A stretch of 64,000 bases of DNA from CBDFLS01 sp965249185 (GCA_965249185.1 CBDFLS010000002.1:930001-994000), one strand, 5' to 3'. Positions 8,816 to 17,281 are shown, counted from the first letter of the stretch. The notes: generated from the letters alone by a model not told the origin. Program-made: numbers and translations.

Positions 8816-9151
8816 ATGCCGAACTATATTCAACTCCTGACGCTGACCACGGCGGGCCGGGCCCGCGTCCTCAAGAACCCGTCGTCCATGCTGCAGGAGC
8901 AGAACGCCATCAAGGTCAGTGGCGTGCAGGTGCTGGGCCAGTACGCGGTGCTGGGCGAGTTCGACTTCGTGAATATCATCGAGGCGCCCGACAACGATGC
9001 CGTGGCGCGCTTCTCCATTGAGCTGGGTGTTCGGATAGATGCGCACATCGTCACCCTTCCGGCCATCCCGGTGGGGTTGCTGGAGGAGCGGCCCGATCAG
9101 GTTGCCCCTGATCTGGAGGCCGATGTGCGCCTCCAGCCCCCGAGGGTCTAG
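8816..9151 (+). CDS. GYD-domain protein
   Basis: A 111-residue protein matching the GYD family pattern: MPNYIQLLTLTTAGRARVLKNP at the start, a VLGQYAVLGEFDFVNIIEAPD core and an alternating alpha/beta layout of ferredoxin-like type. The function of the family is unknown. The start is supported by GGAGGGAGG about 10 bases upstream. It stands alone between the glycosylase and the ABC transporter genes. Confidence 0.8.
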   Translation: MPNYIQLLTLTTAGRARVLKNPSSMLQEQNAIKVSGVQVLGQYAVLGEFDFVNIIEAPDNDAVARFSIELGVRIDAHIVTLPAIPVGLLEERPDQVAPDLEADVRLQPPRV

Positions 9152-9196
9152 CCGAGTTCCTGCTCTCATCCCACGACCCGGTAAACGAGCGGCAAG

Positions 9197-10366
9197 GTGC
9201 GCGGAGTGACGCTGAGACTTTTCCGAACGGTGCTTCCCGCGGCCCTGGGCCTGCTTGCCCTGGGCCTCGCCGGGGCGTGTGGAGGGGACGACCCGACGCC
9301 AACGCCGACCAGCCCGGTGACCCCGGACGCGACGGCCCTGGCCGAACGGGAGGCGAACTTGCAGGCCGGCGCCGTGTACCGGGAGCTCACCGCCGATTGG
9401 GTCCGTACGCCCGAGGTGGAACGGCTCTATCGGGAGGCCCAGCGCGAGGGCGAGGTGGTCTTCTACACCTACGAGGAGGACCAGGGCAAGTCGGCCTGCG
9501 CCGCCTTTGAGGCGGAGTTTCCCGGGGTCCGGTGCCGCAACCAGGCGATTCCGGCCTTCAGTATCACCACGGTCTATGTTACCGAGCGGGAGGCGGGCCA
9601 GCCCAAAGCGGATGTGCTCAACCTGGCCATGTCCCACACCGCGCAGCTCGTGGACCGGGGCTACATCGAGGCGCTGGACTGGGAGGCGCTGGGCGTGGAC
9701 CCGCGGCGGGTCTGGTCCGCCAACCCCGACGTGCCCGGCAACGCCGCCGGCGCCTTCCAGAACCAGTACACCCACTTCTACAACGCGGACTTCATCGCCG
9801 AGGAGGAGCTTCCGCGGACCCTCTTCGACTGGCTGGACCCCAAGTACAAGGGCCAGGTCTGCGCCAGCGATTTCCTCTTCCGGGCGGGCAGCGGCTTCAC
9901 CGCTATCTACTACGGCGTCGACGCCATGGTGCAGCTCGGCCTGGACCTGATCGAGCGGAACGATATGGTGGTGACCGATGCCTGCGAGCCGCTGGTGGTC
10001 TCCGGCGAGCGTCCCCTCTACTATCTGGGGTACGGCAACCCGCCGGCCGTGCTCCAAGACAACCCGGTTTTCCAGTTTTGGAACGATGGTCTGGGCGCCA
10101 ACCTCTTCAGCTCCATGGTCGCCAACGACGCCCCCCATCCCAACGCCGCCCGCCTCTTCGCCGCCTTCACCACCTCCAAAGCGGCCTCCCGCGCGGTCTT
10201 CGAGGCCTCGGGCCAGGGCTGGGCAGGCTACGGCGACGCCTCCGAGGGACTGCTCAGCGGCAGGTTCGCCGGCTCGGAGATCGTCTACGAGAGCCCCGCC
10301 ACTTTCCGCGAGCGCATCCAGCGGCAGACCGAATTCTCCCGGCGGGTGTTTCCCGGGGCCCGGTAG
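9197..10366 (+). CDS. ABC transporter substrate-binding lipoprotein (iron(III)-type)
   Basis: A 389-residue extracytoplasmic solute receptor. A signal peptide with lipobox LAGAC (cysteine near residue 28) is followed by a PTPTPTSP linker and the EGEVVFYTYEEDQG strand typical of Fe(III)/thiamine/spermidine-type family 1 binding proteins. The sequence YTHFYNADFIAEEELPRTL is the usual mid-protein block (ligand-site tyrosine plus the rule that the protein names the locus where the complex is bound). The next gene, 8 bp downstream, is the matching permease, so both are one operon. No ATPase gene follows. Iron or another oxyanion or polyamine is possible. Confidence 0.87.
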   Translation: MRGVTLRLFRTVLPAALGLLALGLAGACGGDDPTPTPTSPVTPDATALAEREANLQAGAVYRELTADWVRTPEVERLYREAQREGEVVFYTYEEDQGKSACAAFEAEFPGVRCRNQAIPAFSITTVYVTEREAGQPKADVLNLAMSHTAQLVDRGYIEALDWEALGVDPRRVWSANPDVPGNAAGAFQNQYTHFYNADFIAEEELPRTLFDWLDPKYKGQVCASDFLFRAGSGFTAIYYGVDAMVQLGLDLIERNDMVVTDACEPLVVSGERPLYYLGYGNPPAVLQDNPVFQFWNDGLGANLFSSMVANDAPHPNAARLFAAFTTSKAASRAVFEASGQGWAGYGDASEGLLSGRFAGSEIVYESPATFRERIQRQTEFSRRVFPGAR

Positions 10367-10374
10367 GGACCTCC

Positions 10375-12177
10375 ATGAGGCGGCCTATCAGGCGGCCCGA
10401 TATCGTCGTGGTCGGTCGCCTCGGCCGAGGCATCATCCCCCGCCGGGTCTCCTGGAACGGCGACCGCCTGCTGGTCCTGGGCGCCGTGGCCGCGGCCCTC
10501 TACCTGCTGGGGCCGCCCATCGGCATGACCGTCTACTCGGCCTTCCGTGTCCCGGCCGACCTGCTGCCCTTCGAGCGAGGCGCCGCGTGGGGCGTCGGCA
10601 ACTTCACCGAGCTGTACACCACCGGCGCGCTCCAGGCCACGCTCCTGGACACCTTTGCCTTCGTGGCGGGCGCCGTGGCCCTCGCCTCCGTCCTCGGCTT
10701 CGTCCTGGCCTGGCTGGTGGAGCGCACGGACCTTCCCTTCCGCAACGGGGTCTTCGTGCTGCTGCTCTTCCCGCTCATGATGCCCGGCATCATCGTGACC
10801 ATGGGCTGGATTCTGCTCCTGGGCGAGTCCAGGGGCATGCTCAATGTGGCCGCCCGCTTCTTGCTTCCCTTCTGGGAATCGGGGCCCTTCGACATCTTCA
10901 CCATGTACGGCATGGTCGTAGTGCAGGGCTTTGGACTCACGGCGCTGACGTTCCTCTTCTGCGCCGCCGCGCTGCGCCGCATGGACCCAGCTCTGGAGGA
11001 GGCCAGCCGGGCCTCCGGAGCGGGGTTCCTCACCACCCTGCGCAGGGTCACGCTTCCGCTTCTGCGGCCCAGCGTTTTGGGGGCCGTGGCGCTGGCGGCC
11101 ATCCTGGCCTTGGAGTCCTTCGAGGTCCCCATTCTGCTGGCCCGGGGCGCCCAGGCCGACATTCTGAGCACCCGGGTCTACTTCGCCCTCAACTCCGCCG
11201 CCGGCAACCCGCCGGCCTACGGCATCGTCTCCGCCCTGGGGCTCCACTTCATGGCGTTCGCCTATCTGCTCTTCCTGGTCTACCACCGCCTCACCCGGCG
11301 GAGCGAGCGCTACGCCACCGTGGTCGGCAGAGGGTACCGTCCCCGGCGGTACGATCTGGGCCGGTGGAAAGGAACCGTTCTGGCGGCGGTCATGCTGTTC
11401 CTGTTCGTTAACAGCGTGGCGCCCTTCCTGGTGCTCCTGTGGACCAGCTTTCTCCCCTCTTATATGGTCCCCGGCTCCGAAGCCTTCGGCAAGCTCTCCC
11501 TGGACCAGTACGGCGCGCTGCTGACCGACCGCCGTCTGCTGTCGGCGGCGGGCAACACGGCGCTGGTGGCGCTGGGCGCGGCGACCCTCTCGGTGCTGGT
11601 GGCCCTGGTCATCGCCTGGGCGGTGGTGCGTGCCCGGTTTGGGGGTGGCATCCGCGTGGCGCTGGACTTATTCAGCTCCTCCTCCATCGCCATCCCCGGC
11701 GTGGTGGCCGCCAGCGCCTTCCTCCTCTTCTACCTGCGCCTGAACAGCGTGGCGCCCCGCTGGCTGCCCCTGTACGGGACGGTGGTGGTGCTGGTCCTGG
11801 TCTACGCCTACCGGCTGGCGGTGGCCTACCGGCTGAGCCGGGCGGGGGTGACGCAGGTCGGCCGCGAGCTGGAGGAGGCCTCCCACACCAGTGGCGGCTC
11901 CGGTCTCCAGACCTTCCGGCGGGTGCTGCTGCCGCTGGTGGCGCCCAGCGCCCTGGGCGCGTGGGTCCTGCTGTTTCTGGTCGCCTTCCGCGAGTTCACG
12001 CTGCCGATGGTGCTGCACCGGGGGTCGGACCCGCTGGTGGTGAGCGTGCTCATCTTCAAGCTGTGGCAGAACTACCAGGGCCAGGCCGCCGCCCTCGGCG
12101 TGCTGACGGTCGGGTTCCTGGCGCTGGTGTTGCTCCTGGTGCGGGTCTACGTGATGCCCCGGGTGCGGGGCTTGTAG
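10375..12177 (+). CDS. ABC transporter permease, two-domain FbpB-like
   Basis: A 600-residue integral membrane protein made of two fused permease halves, as in FbpB/AfuB iron transporters. Each half ends with an EAA loop: LEEASRASGAGFLTTLRRVT at about residues 205-224 and LEEASHTSGGSGLQTFRRV in the second half. About 12 membrane helices can be placed. The start at ATG 10375 follows the binding-protein stop by 8 bp; the open frame extends far upstream only because of high GC. The ATP-binding subunit is not in this cluster (trkH follows), so it must be encoded elsewhere or be shared. Confidence 0.9.
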   Translation: MRRPIRRPDIVVVGRLGRGIIPRRVSWNGDRLLVLGAVAAALYLLGPPIGMTVYSAFRVPADLLPFERGAAWGVGNFTELYTTGALQATLLDTFAFVAGAVALASVLGFVLAWLVERTDLPFRNGVFVLLLFPLMMPGIIVTMGWILLLGESRGMLNVAARFLLPFWESGPFDIFTMYGMVVVQGFGLTALTFLFCAAALRRMDPALEEASRASGAGFLTTLRRVTLPLLRPSVLGAVALAAILALESFEVPILLARGAQADILSTRVYFALNSAAGNPPAYGIVSALGLHFMAFAYLLFLVYHRLTRRSERYATVVGRGYRPRRYDLGRWKGTVLAAVMLFLFVNSVAPFLVLLWTSFLPSYMVPGSEAFGKLSLDQYGALLTDRRLLSAAGNTALVALGAATLSVLVALVIAWAVVRARFGGGIRVALDLFSSSSIAIPGVVAASAFLLFYLRLNSVAPRWLPLYGTVVVLVLVYAYRLAVAYRLSRAGVTQVGRELEEASHTSGGSGLQTFRRVLLPLVAPSALGAWVLLFLVAFREFTLPMVLHRGSDPLVVSVLIFKLWQNYQGQAAALGVLTVGFLALVLLLVRVYVMPRVRGL

Positions 12178-12441
12178 GCGAGGCGCGGGGTGGTGATAGC
12201 CTTTTTCGCGTTCCCGTCTCTTCCAAAGTCACCGGAAGCGGCGTTCACCGTCCCTGTACTTTTCAGAGGCGGTGGATAATACTAAGTCGTTGGCGAAATG
12301 CCTCGTATGTTGCTAATCCCGCCGTGCCGCGCTACAGCCGCCGGTGAATAAGCTCGCATCCTCCGTGTTCTTCGCACTCAGCCCCGCGCACCGAGACCCG
12401 TCCGAGAGCTGTATCACGCAGGCTCGGGAAGGCGGTCTGCC

Positions 12442-13881
12442 GTGAGCGAGGTCTGGCGCCGGCTGTTCCGGCGCTCCCGACAGCGGGAGGTCCAGCCTGG
12501 CGGGGTGAGCCCGCCGCACTGCCAGCGGCTCTCCATCCACACGTCCACCGGGGCGCTCATCGTCCTCGCCGGCGGCTTCGCCCTCCTCATCAGCATCGGC
12601 ACGCTGCTGCTGCTGCTGCCTGTTGCCAGCGTCCAAGGCGGGTTCACGCCCTTCCGGGTGGCCCTCTTCACGGCCACCTCCGCCGCCTGCGTCACCGGCC
12701 TGGTTGTGGAGAACAGCGCCACCTACTGGACTGGGTTCGGGCAGGCCGTCACGGCCGGGCTCATGTACCTGGGCGGCCTGGGGATCATGACCGCCGGCGC
12801 GGCGCTGCTGCTGGTCATAGGCCGGCGCATCACCCTGGCCGACCGGCTGATCATGCGCGAGTCGCTGGGCGCCACCTCGATTGGCTCCGTCACGAAGGTG
12901 CTGCGGCTGGTGTTCCTGCTTGCCACCGCCATCCAGTTGGTCGGGTTCCTGGTCCTCTTCTTCCGGTTCCTGGGGTTGTTCCCGGCGGGAGGGGCGGCGT
13001 GGCAGGCCCTGTATCACTCCATCTCCGCCTTCAACAACGCGGGCTTCGTCATTCTGCCGGACTCCGCCAGCCTCGCGGCCTATCAGCGGGACCACCTGAT
13101 GCTGGCCACCATCGGTGTCCTCATCGTGCTGGGAAGCCTCAGCTTCAGCGTCATTCTTGAGCTAGCGCGGCGCCGGCGGTTCAGCCGCTGGAGCCTGGAC
13201 ACACGGCTGGTGGTGCTGGGCACCCTGACGCTGTGGCTGCTGGGCGGTCTCGCCATGTTCCTCTTCGAGTTCAGGAACCCGGAGACCCTCGGCGCCCTGC
13301 CCCTGGGAGACCGGCTGGGGAACGCCGTTTTCCAGTCGGTAACCTCCAAGACCGCGGGCTTCAGCAGCATCGATTTTGGCGCGACCCGCTCGGCATCCAA
13401 CTTCCTGTACATGGCGATGATGTTCGTTGGGGGGGCCTCCGCCTCCACGGCGGGAGGCATCAAGATCAACACCGCCATGGTCCTGGTGGCGGCGGCCCTG
13501 GCCTCCATCCGCGGCCGAAGCCGTGCCGAGGTGTTTCACCGGGAGCTGTCCTACTCCCAGGTGGCCCGGGCCATGGCTATAGTGCTGGTAGCTTTAGGTG
13601 TGGTTTTTGCCCTGGCCGTGGGCCTCTTGCTCACCGAGGACCAGAAGCTGACGGAGGGGGCCTTCCAGACCACCGACGTGCTTTTTGAGGTCATGTCCGG
13701 CTTCGGGACGGTCGGCCTCTCCACCGGCATTACCGCCGAGCTGAGTCAGCCGGGGCAGTACCTGTTGGCCCTGGCCATGTACGTGGGGCGTCTCGGTCCG
13801 CTGACCATCGCCCTGGGACTGGCCCTGCGCGAGCGGCGGGCCGTCTACCGGTTTGCTCAGGAGGGGGTGAGAATTGGTTAA
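12442..13881 (+). CDS. trkH: Potassium uptake protein TrkH/KtrB
   Basis: A 479-residue potassium channel-like transporter. The four pore loops are visible with filter glycines: ACVTGLVVEN, AFNNAGFVI, SKTAGFSSI and GFGTVGLSTG. About 10 membrane segments flank them. The partner regulatory gene trkA lies at 23361, beyond the provirus. The integration repeat at 13858-13881 covers the last eight codons including the TAA stop, so the protein end is preserved. In the uninterrupted chromosome trkA would begin 20 bp after this stop, giving a trkH-trkA operon. Confidence 0.93.
   Translation: MSEVWRRLFRRSRQREVQPGGVSPPHCQRLSIHTSTGALIVLAGGFALLISIGTLLLLLPVASVQGGFTPFRVALFTATSAACVTGLVVENSATYWTGFGQAVTAGLMYLGGLGIMTAGAALLLVIGRRITLADRLIMRESLGATSIGSVTKVLRLVFLLATAIQLVGFLVLFFRFLGLFPAGGAAWQALYHSISAFNNAGFVILPDSASLAAYQRDHLMLATIGVLIVLGSLSFSVILELARRRRFSRWSLDTRLVVLGTLTLWLLGGLAMFLFEFRNPETLGALPLGDRLGNAVFQSVTSKTAGFSSIDFGATRSASNFLYMAMMFVGGASASTAGGIKINTAMVLVAAALASIRGRSRAEVFHRELSYSQVARAMAIVLVALGVVFALAVGLLLTEDQKLTEGAFQTTDVLFEVMSGFGTVGLSTGITAELSQPGQYLLALAMYVGRLGPLTIALGLALRERRAVYRFAQEGVRIG
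13858..13881. repeat. attL, 24-bp integration repeat at the trkH stop
   Basis: The 24 bases from CAGGAGGGGG to TTGGTTAA are repeated exactly at 23317-23340. The repeat spans the end of trkH including its stop codon. It is the left boundary of the integrated element. Confidence 0.92.
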
Positions 13882-13896
13882 CTAGCTCCCAGCCTT

Positions 13897-13973
13897 ATTC
13901 CTACGAAGGAATAGCGGCAAGGACAGCGTTAGAATTGCACAAGCCCTCTAGCTACGGCTGGGGGTTTTTCTTT
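13897..13973 (+). terminator. Hairpin and T-rich stretch at the left end of the provirus
   Basis: ATTCCT-ACGA-AGGAAT at 13897-13912 is a short perfect hairpin. A second weak stem (AGCC/GGCT, 13942-13959) is followed by GGGGGTTTTTCTTT. Together they could terminate trkH transcription before the viral genes. The stems are short, so this is tentative. Confidence 0.35.
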
Positions 13974-14078
13974 ATGCATGCTCCCACGGCCAAAGTAGCC
14001 GACAGCATAGCAGCCAAACGCCCCTTGAGCCCCCACGAATCGAGCGGGATAGCCTCACCACGAAAAAGGGAAAGCGAA

Positions 14079-14243
14079 ATGACGACGACGCAACAAGTCC
14101 TCCTCACCGACGTGCCGTGCCCGGTCTGCCAAGTCCCCATCGGCAAGCCCTGTACCAAGACCCCAGGCCTTACGTGGTGGCTCAACGGCCAGCCCTGGCA
14201 TTGGCTCCGCTGGGCCGATGCCGCCGCCGTGCTGGAAGGCTAG
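14079..14243 (+). CDS. Small viral zinc-finger protein (54 aa)
   Basis: A 54-residue protein from ATG 14079, preceded by GGGAAAGCGAA. It carries CPVCQVPIGKPC, a zinc-binding pattern seen in many small phage proteins, followed by a Trp-rich tail (WWLNGQPWHWLRW). It is the first gene of the provirus after the attachment site. The position suggests an early regulatory or excision role, but no HTH is visible. Function unknown. Confidence 0.6.
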   Translation: MTTTQQVLLTDVPCPVCQVPIGKPCTKTPGLTWWLNGQPWHWLRWADAAAVLEG

Positions 14244-14247
14244 CCCC

Positions 14248-14454
14248 ATGCCCTACCAACGCATCGGCGGAGTCGCCAGAAGCCGTCCACGGCCCTACGA
14301 CAAAGACCCCTCGAGGGCCTATCCCGACGACGGGTGCTCCGTGGCCCCGCGCTGTCTCGCCTGCCCGCTCCCGGTCTGCCGGTACGACGGCGCAGCCGGG
14401 CTCCTCGCCCTGGCCCAGTGGAAGCTCGAACAACCCGAGAGGAGGAACGCATGA
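14248..14454 (+). CDS. Small viral cysteine-rich protein (68 aa)
   Basis: A 68-residue protein starting at ATG 14248, four bases after the preceding stop. Four clustered cysteines (C-x5-C-x2-C-x4-C, in CSVAPRCLACPLPVCRYD) suggest a zinc site or Fe-S site. The stop overlaps the next start as ATGA, so translation is probably coupled. I do not recognise a named family. Confidence 0.6.
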   Translation: MPYQRIGGVARSRPRPYDKDPSRAYPDDGCSVAPRCLACPLPVCRYDGAAGLLALAQWKLEQPERRNA

Positions 14455-14678
14455 CCATGACAAGCGATGAGCTATACGGCAAGGCCCTGACGGTGCTGGG
14501 AGAGCTGGTGGAAGTCGCCAAGGTTCAGAAGCCCATGAAGGCCCCAGTGTGCGCCTGCTGCGACGAAAAGCTAAAGAGCCATCAGATCGTTGCGAGCTGG
14601 GACGTTATGACGAACGCCGATCACTGTCCCGTCGAACGCGCCATGTGGATACTCGCCCACAGACAGGAGCAGCCATGA
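14451..14678 (+). CDS. Small viral zinc-ribbon protein (75 aa)
   Basis: A 75-residue protein, started by an ATG overlapping the preceding stop (ATGA). An N-terminal helix (SDELYGKALTVLGELVEVAK) is followed by CACCDEKL and a later HCPVERA, a possible treble-clef or zinc-ribbon arrangement. It is coupled to the next gene by another ATGA. Function unknown. Confidence 0.6.
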   Translation: MTMTSDELYGKALTVLGELVEVAKVQKPMKAPVCACCDEKLKSHQIVASWDVMTNADHCPVERAMWILAHRQEQP

Positions 14679-14893
14679 AAGAGCTTCGTACGATCACCCG
14701 CTGCCTCTTGTGCGGGGCCTCCGTGGGCCGCATAGACCGCCCTGGCCGGCCCCCGGTCCACGTCGAGTACGTGAGCCACAGGCCCCACGTCTGCGAGCCC
14801 GTACAAGTCGCACGGCGGCCCCATCGCCCGATGCCCGGCACCACGGCAGCCCGCCTAGAGCAGATCGCCAACCGCAACTTGGAGGCGAAATGA
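14675..14893 (+). CDS. Small viral protein with CxxC (72 aa)
   Basis: A 72-residue basic protein beginning MKELRTITRCLLCGASVG, with one CxxC pair and a later Cys and several His that could complete a zinc site. ATGA overlaps join it to the gene before and to the integrase after. Its place directly before the integrase is where an excisionase might be expected, but no winged helix can be recognised. Confidence 0.55.
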   Translation: MKELRTITRCLLCGASVGRIDRPGRPPVHVEYVSHRPHVCEPVQVARRPHRPMPGTTAARLEQIANRNLEAK

Positions 14894-15798
14894 CCCTTGC
14901 CGACGCGATAGACCGCTTCCTCGTCGAGTGGCCCGTGGAGCGCAACCTCGCCCCCGCGTCCGTCTCCCAGTACCGCTATATCCTGCCGCTGTTCCTCTGC
15001 CGGCTCGTGGACCTACCGCTGCCCGCCATAACCCGCGCCCTCCTGCTCGACGCCCTGGCCCGCCACCGCCGTACCCACTCCACGGCCACCACCTACGCGG
15101 CCCTGGCCGTGGTCAAGACGTTTTTCAAGTGGACCAAGCGCGAGGGCTTCATCACCGCCAACCCCACCGAGTGGATGCTCACGAACCCGCCGCGCCCCGT
15201 GCTCCCCCGCGTGATCACCTACCGCCAAGTGCTCGATATGATGGAGTCCCTTGGCCGGATAAGCCCCTTCGATCTCCGCGACCGCGCCATGATCGGCGTG
15301 TCATTCGCGGCCCTCCTGCGTGTCGATCAAGCCGTCAACGCCCGCCTGAGCGACTACGACGACTCCCTATCGACTCCGGGCCTGTTCCTGGCCTCTCACA
15401 AGCGCGGAGAGAGCCGGCTCGCCCGAATCGCCGGCCCGCCCCGCGAAGCCATGACGGAGTATCTCTACGAGGCCCGCGCCGATCTCGTAGGCGATCACCT
15501 GGACCGGGGCTGGCTCTTTGTCGCCGGCTCCGGCCTCCGGGTGAAGCGCGAGACGTGGAGCAAGACGCTAAAGCAGATCGGCTGGAACGTCGGCATCCGC
15601 CTGCCCGTCACGCCCCACGTGCTCCGCCACGCCGCTGCCACGCACCACGCCCGAAAGGGCGTCAAGCCCTACGAGCTGGCCGCGATGCTCGGCCACCGCG
15701 ATCTACGGGCGGCCATGGCCTACGTCCACGTCGCCTCGGCGGACCTGGACGACATCGCCGAGCGCAACCTCTCGGAGCCCACGGAGCTGAGGGTATGA
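14890..15798 (+). CDS. int: Tyrosine recombinase (provirus integrase)
   Basis: A 302-residue phage-type integrase. Residues 1-100 form the SAM-like core-binding domain (SVSQYRYILPLFLCRLVDL, TTYAALAVVKTFFKWTKREG). The catalytic domain shows an Arg in the AALLRVDQAVNARL helix, a beta-hairpin Lys (LASHKRGE), HVLR (H and R near 242 and 245), LGHRD (His near 268) and the nucleophile in AMAYVHV (Tyr near 278). It should recombine the 24-bp sites at 13858 and 23317. The start is set by the ATGA overlap with the preceding stop. Confidence 0.92.
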   Translation: MTLADAIDRFLVEWPVERNLAPASVSQYRYILPLFLCRLVDLPLPAITRALLLDALARHRRTHSTATTYAALAVVKTFFKWTKREGFITANPTEWMLTNPPRPVLPRVITYRQVLDMMESLGRISPFDLRDRAMIGVSFAALLRVDQAVNARLSDYDDSLSTPGLFLASHKRGESRLARIAGPPREAMTEYLYEARADLVGDHLDRGWLFVAGSGLRVKRETWSKTLKQIGWNVGIRLPVTPHVLRHAAATHHARKGVKPYELAAMLGHRDLRAAMAYVHVASADLDDIAERNLSEPTELRV

Positions 15799-16304
15799 TG
15801 AAGTTTGCATATGCGGACCCTCCATACATCGGCCAGGCCAGCAAACACTACGCAGGCCATCCCGACTATAACGGGGAAGTAGACCACGAGCGCCTAATCG
15901 CTGATCTCTGCGCGGGGTATGACGGATGGGCGCTTAGCTGTAGCGCCCCATCCCTCACCTACCTGGCCTCGATCGCTCCGCCCCGAGCTCGAGTCGGGAT
16001 ATGGATAAAGCCATTCGCTGCCTTCAAGGTGAACGTGAACCCCGGCTATGCTTGGGAGCCGGTCATATGCTATGGCGGCCGCAAGAGAACACGCGAGCAG
16101 CTAACGCTCCGAGACTGGGTGTCCGCGCCGATCACCCTTAAACGTGGGCTTGTAGGTGTGAAGCCGGACGCCTTCTGCTTTTGGGTGTTCGAGTGGCTCA
16201 ACCTGAGAGCCGGCGACGACCTACAGGACCTATACCCTGGAAGCGGAGCGGTGACCAGGGCGCTTGCTAAGTGGCGCCAACGTATGCCGACGGTGCTTGC
16301 ATGA
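15795..16304 (+). CDS. Small DNA methyltransferase-like protein
   Basis: A 169-residue protein starting ATGATG at 15795, overlapping the integrase stop. It has DPPY at residues 8-11, the catalytic motif of N6-adenine or N4-cytosine methylases, and PGSG at 148-151, which fits the SAM-binding FxGxG motif placed after the catalytic motif (beta-type order). The aromatic-rich centre (WIKPFAAFKVN, FCFWVFEWLNL) is typical of small phage DNA methylases. No target-recognition domain of usual size is seen. It may protect viral DNA or regulate it. Specificity is unknown. Confidence 0.72.
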   Translation: MMKFAYADPPYIGQASKHYAGHPDYNGEVDHERLIADLCAGYDGWALSCSAPSLTYLASIAPPRARVGIWIKPFAAFKVNVNPGYAWEPVICYGGRKRTREQLTLRDWVSAPITLKRGLVGVKPDAFCFWVFEWLNLRAGDDLQDLYPGSGAVTRALAKWRQRMPTVLA

Positions 16305-16831
16305 AAGCCGCCCTCTGGCTCCGCGTCTCCACTCAGGAGCAGGAGACGGCCAATCAAGGGACCGCGCTGATCAAGCTCGCGGAAGCCCGCGGCTTCGATA
16401 TCTCGCGGACCTTCACCGTCACGGAGAGCGCCTACAAAGGCGAGCACCGCGCCCAGCTCCAAGAGCTGATCAAGGGCGCCCAGCAAGGCCAGTACCAAGC
16501 CGTGCTCATATGGGCGCTGGACCGGCTCTCCCGCGAAGGCCCCCTGGCGACGCTACAGGCCGTGGACCGGCTGCTAAGGGCCGGCTGTACCGTCGTCTCG
16601 CTACAGGAGCCGTGGTTAGAGGCCAGCGGTGAGCTGAGAGACTTACTGATCTCGTTGGTGGCGTGGATAGCCCGTTGGGAGTCCGCCCGACGCTCTGAGC
16701 GGACCAAGGCCGGACTCGCGCGGGCCGTTGCCGAGGGTACGCCGCTAGGCCGGCCCAAGGGAGCCGGAGACAAGCGCAAGCGTAAGAGCAGAGAGTGGGC
16801 GGACCGGCGCCGGGCGGGTGATCTTCGGTGA
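16301..16831 (+). CDS. Serine recombinase (resolvase/invertase family)
   Basis: A 176-residue protein started by an ATG overlapping the methylase stop. It shows the resolvase N-terminal domain with catalytic Ser at residue 10 (LWLRVSTQEQE), then IWALDRLSREG, and the WESARRSERTKAGLARA helix. It ends with a short basic GRPKG tail; the C-terminal HTH is barely present. A second recombinase besides the integrase could resolve multimers, invert a segment, or serve replication. The cluster of palindromes directly downstream is a candidate site for it. Confidence 0.87.
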   Translation: MKAALWLRVSTQEQETANQGTALIKLAEARGFDISRTFTVTESAYKGEHRAQLQELIKGAQQGQYQAVLIWALDRLSREGPLATLQAVDRLLRAGCTVVSLQEPWLEASGELRDLLISLVAWIARWESARRSERTKAGLARAVAEGTPLGRPKGAGDKRKRKSREWADRRRAGDLR

Positions 16832-16915
16832 GCTAAAAACGTCTCCCGAAAAGCGGCCGTTTTTAGCTACGAGAAATGCCGGCATTTGGATATCAGTAAA
16901 AAGGAACCTTTTTAC
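16831..16915. repeat. Cluster of three palindromes after the serine recombinase
   Basis: Within 85 bp lie AGCTAAAAACG...CGTTTTTAGCT (16831-16841 and 16858-16868), the perfect 14-bp AAATGCCGGCATTT (16874-16887), and GTAAAAAGG-AA-CCTTTTTAC (16896-16915). The first overlaps the recombinase stop. The block separates the left and right gene modules and precedes the next gene by only 17 bp. It may be a res-like site, an origin, or operator/terminator pairs. Confidence 0.7.
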
Positions 16916-16932
16916 CACGAAGGGAGAGAGCC

Positions 16933-17208
16933 ATGCAGAAGCCCATCATCCGTAGGCCCGCCGGCGTCCTACTGGGAACCGACGGCGACTATAACACCTA
17001 CGAGTTCCGGTGCCAGGAGTGCCGGGAGCACGGCTTGATCTTTGTCCCCGTGGAGGGTACGCACAACCCCTTCCTCTGCCCAACCTGCGGCGCCAAGTAC
17101 ATACAGTTTCACCCGGACAGCTCATTAACGCCCCAGTTCCTACGAGTAAAGGGCGACGAGGGCCAGATGATCCGCGTGGACTGGCGGACCCGAACCCGGC
17201 CCGGCTAG
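16933..17208 (+). CDS. Viral zinc-ribbon protein (91 aa)
   Basis: A 91-residue protein preceded by GAAGGGAGAGAG. Two knuckles, CQECREHG and CPTCGAKY, 25-30 residues apart form a classical zinc ribbon. It lies directly after the palindrome cluster, as the first gene of the right module, so a regulatory or replication-accessory role is likely. No closer family is recognised. Confidence 0.65.
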   Translation: MQKPIIRRPAGVLLGTDGDYNTYEFRCQECREHGLIFVPVEGTHNPFLCPTCGAKYIQFHPDSSLTPQFLRVKGDEGQMIRVDWRTRTRPG

Positions 17209-17281
17209 CCCCCTTGCGCTTCCCTAACCCGCTACCTCTTACTAGGGGAGAACGGACCGCGTAAGCATTTACACGGACACA

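Noticed and set aside
9532..10374. Long upstream extension of the permease reading frame
   Set aside because: It runs in a second frame through the binding-protein gene and has no transporter features; the permease starts at 10375.
14928..15794. N-terminal extension of the methylase-like frame across the integrase gene
   Set aside because: It is Pro/Arg-rich shadow sequence; ATG 15795 overlapping the integrase stop is the natural start.
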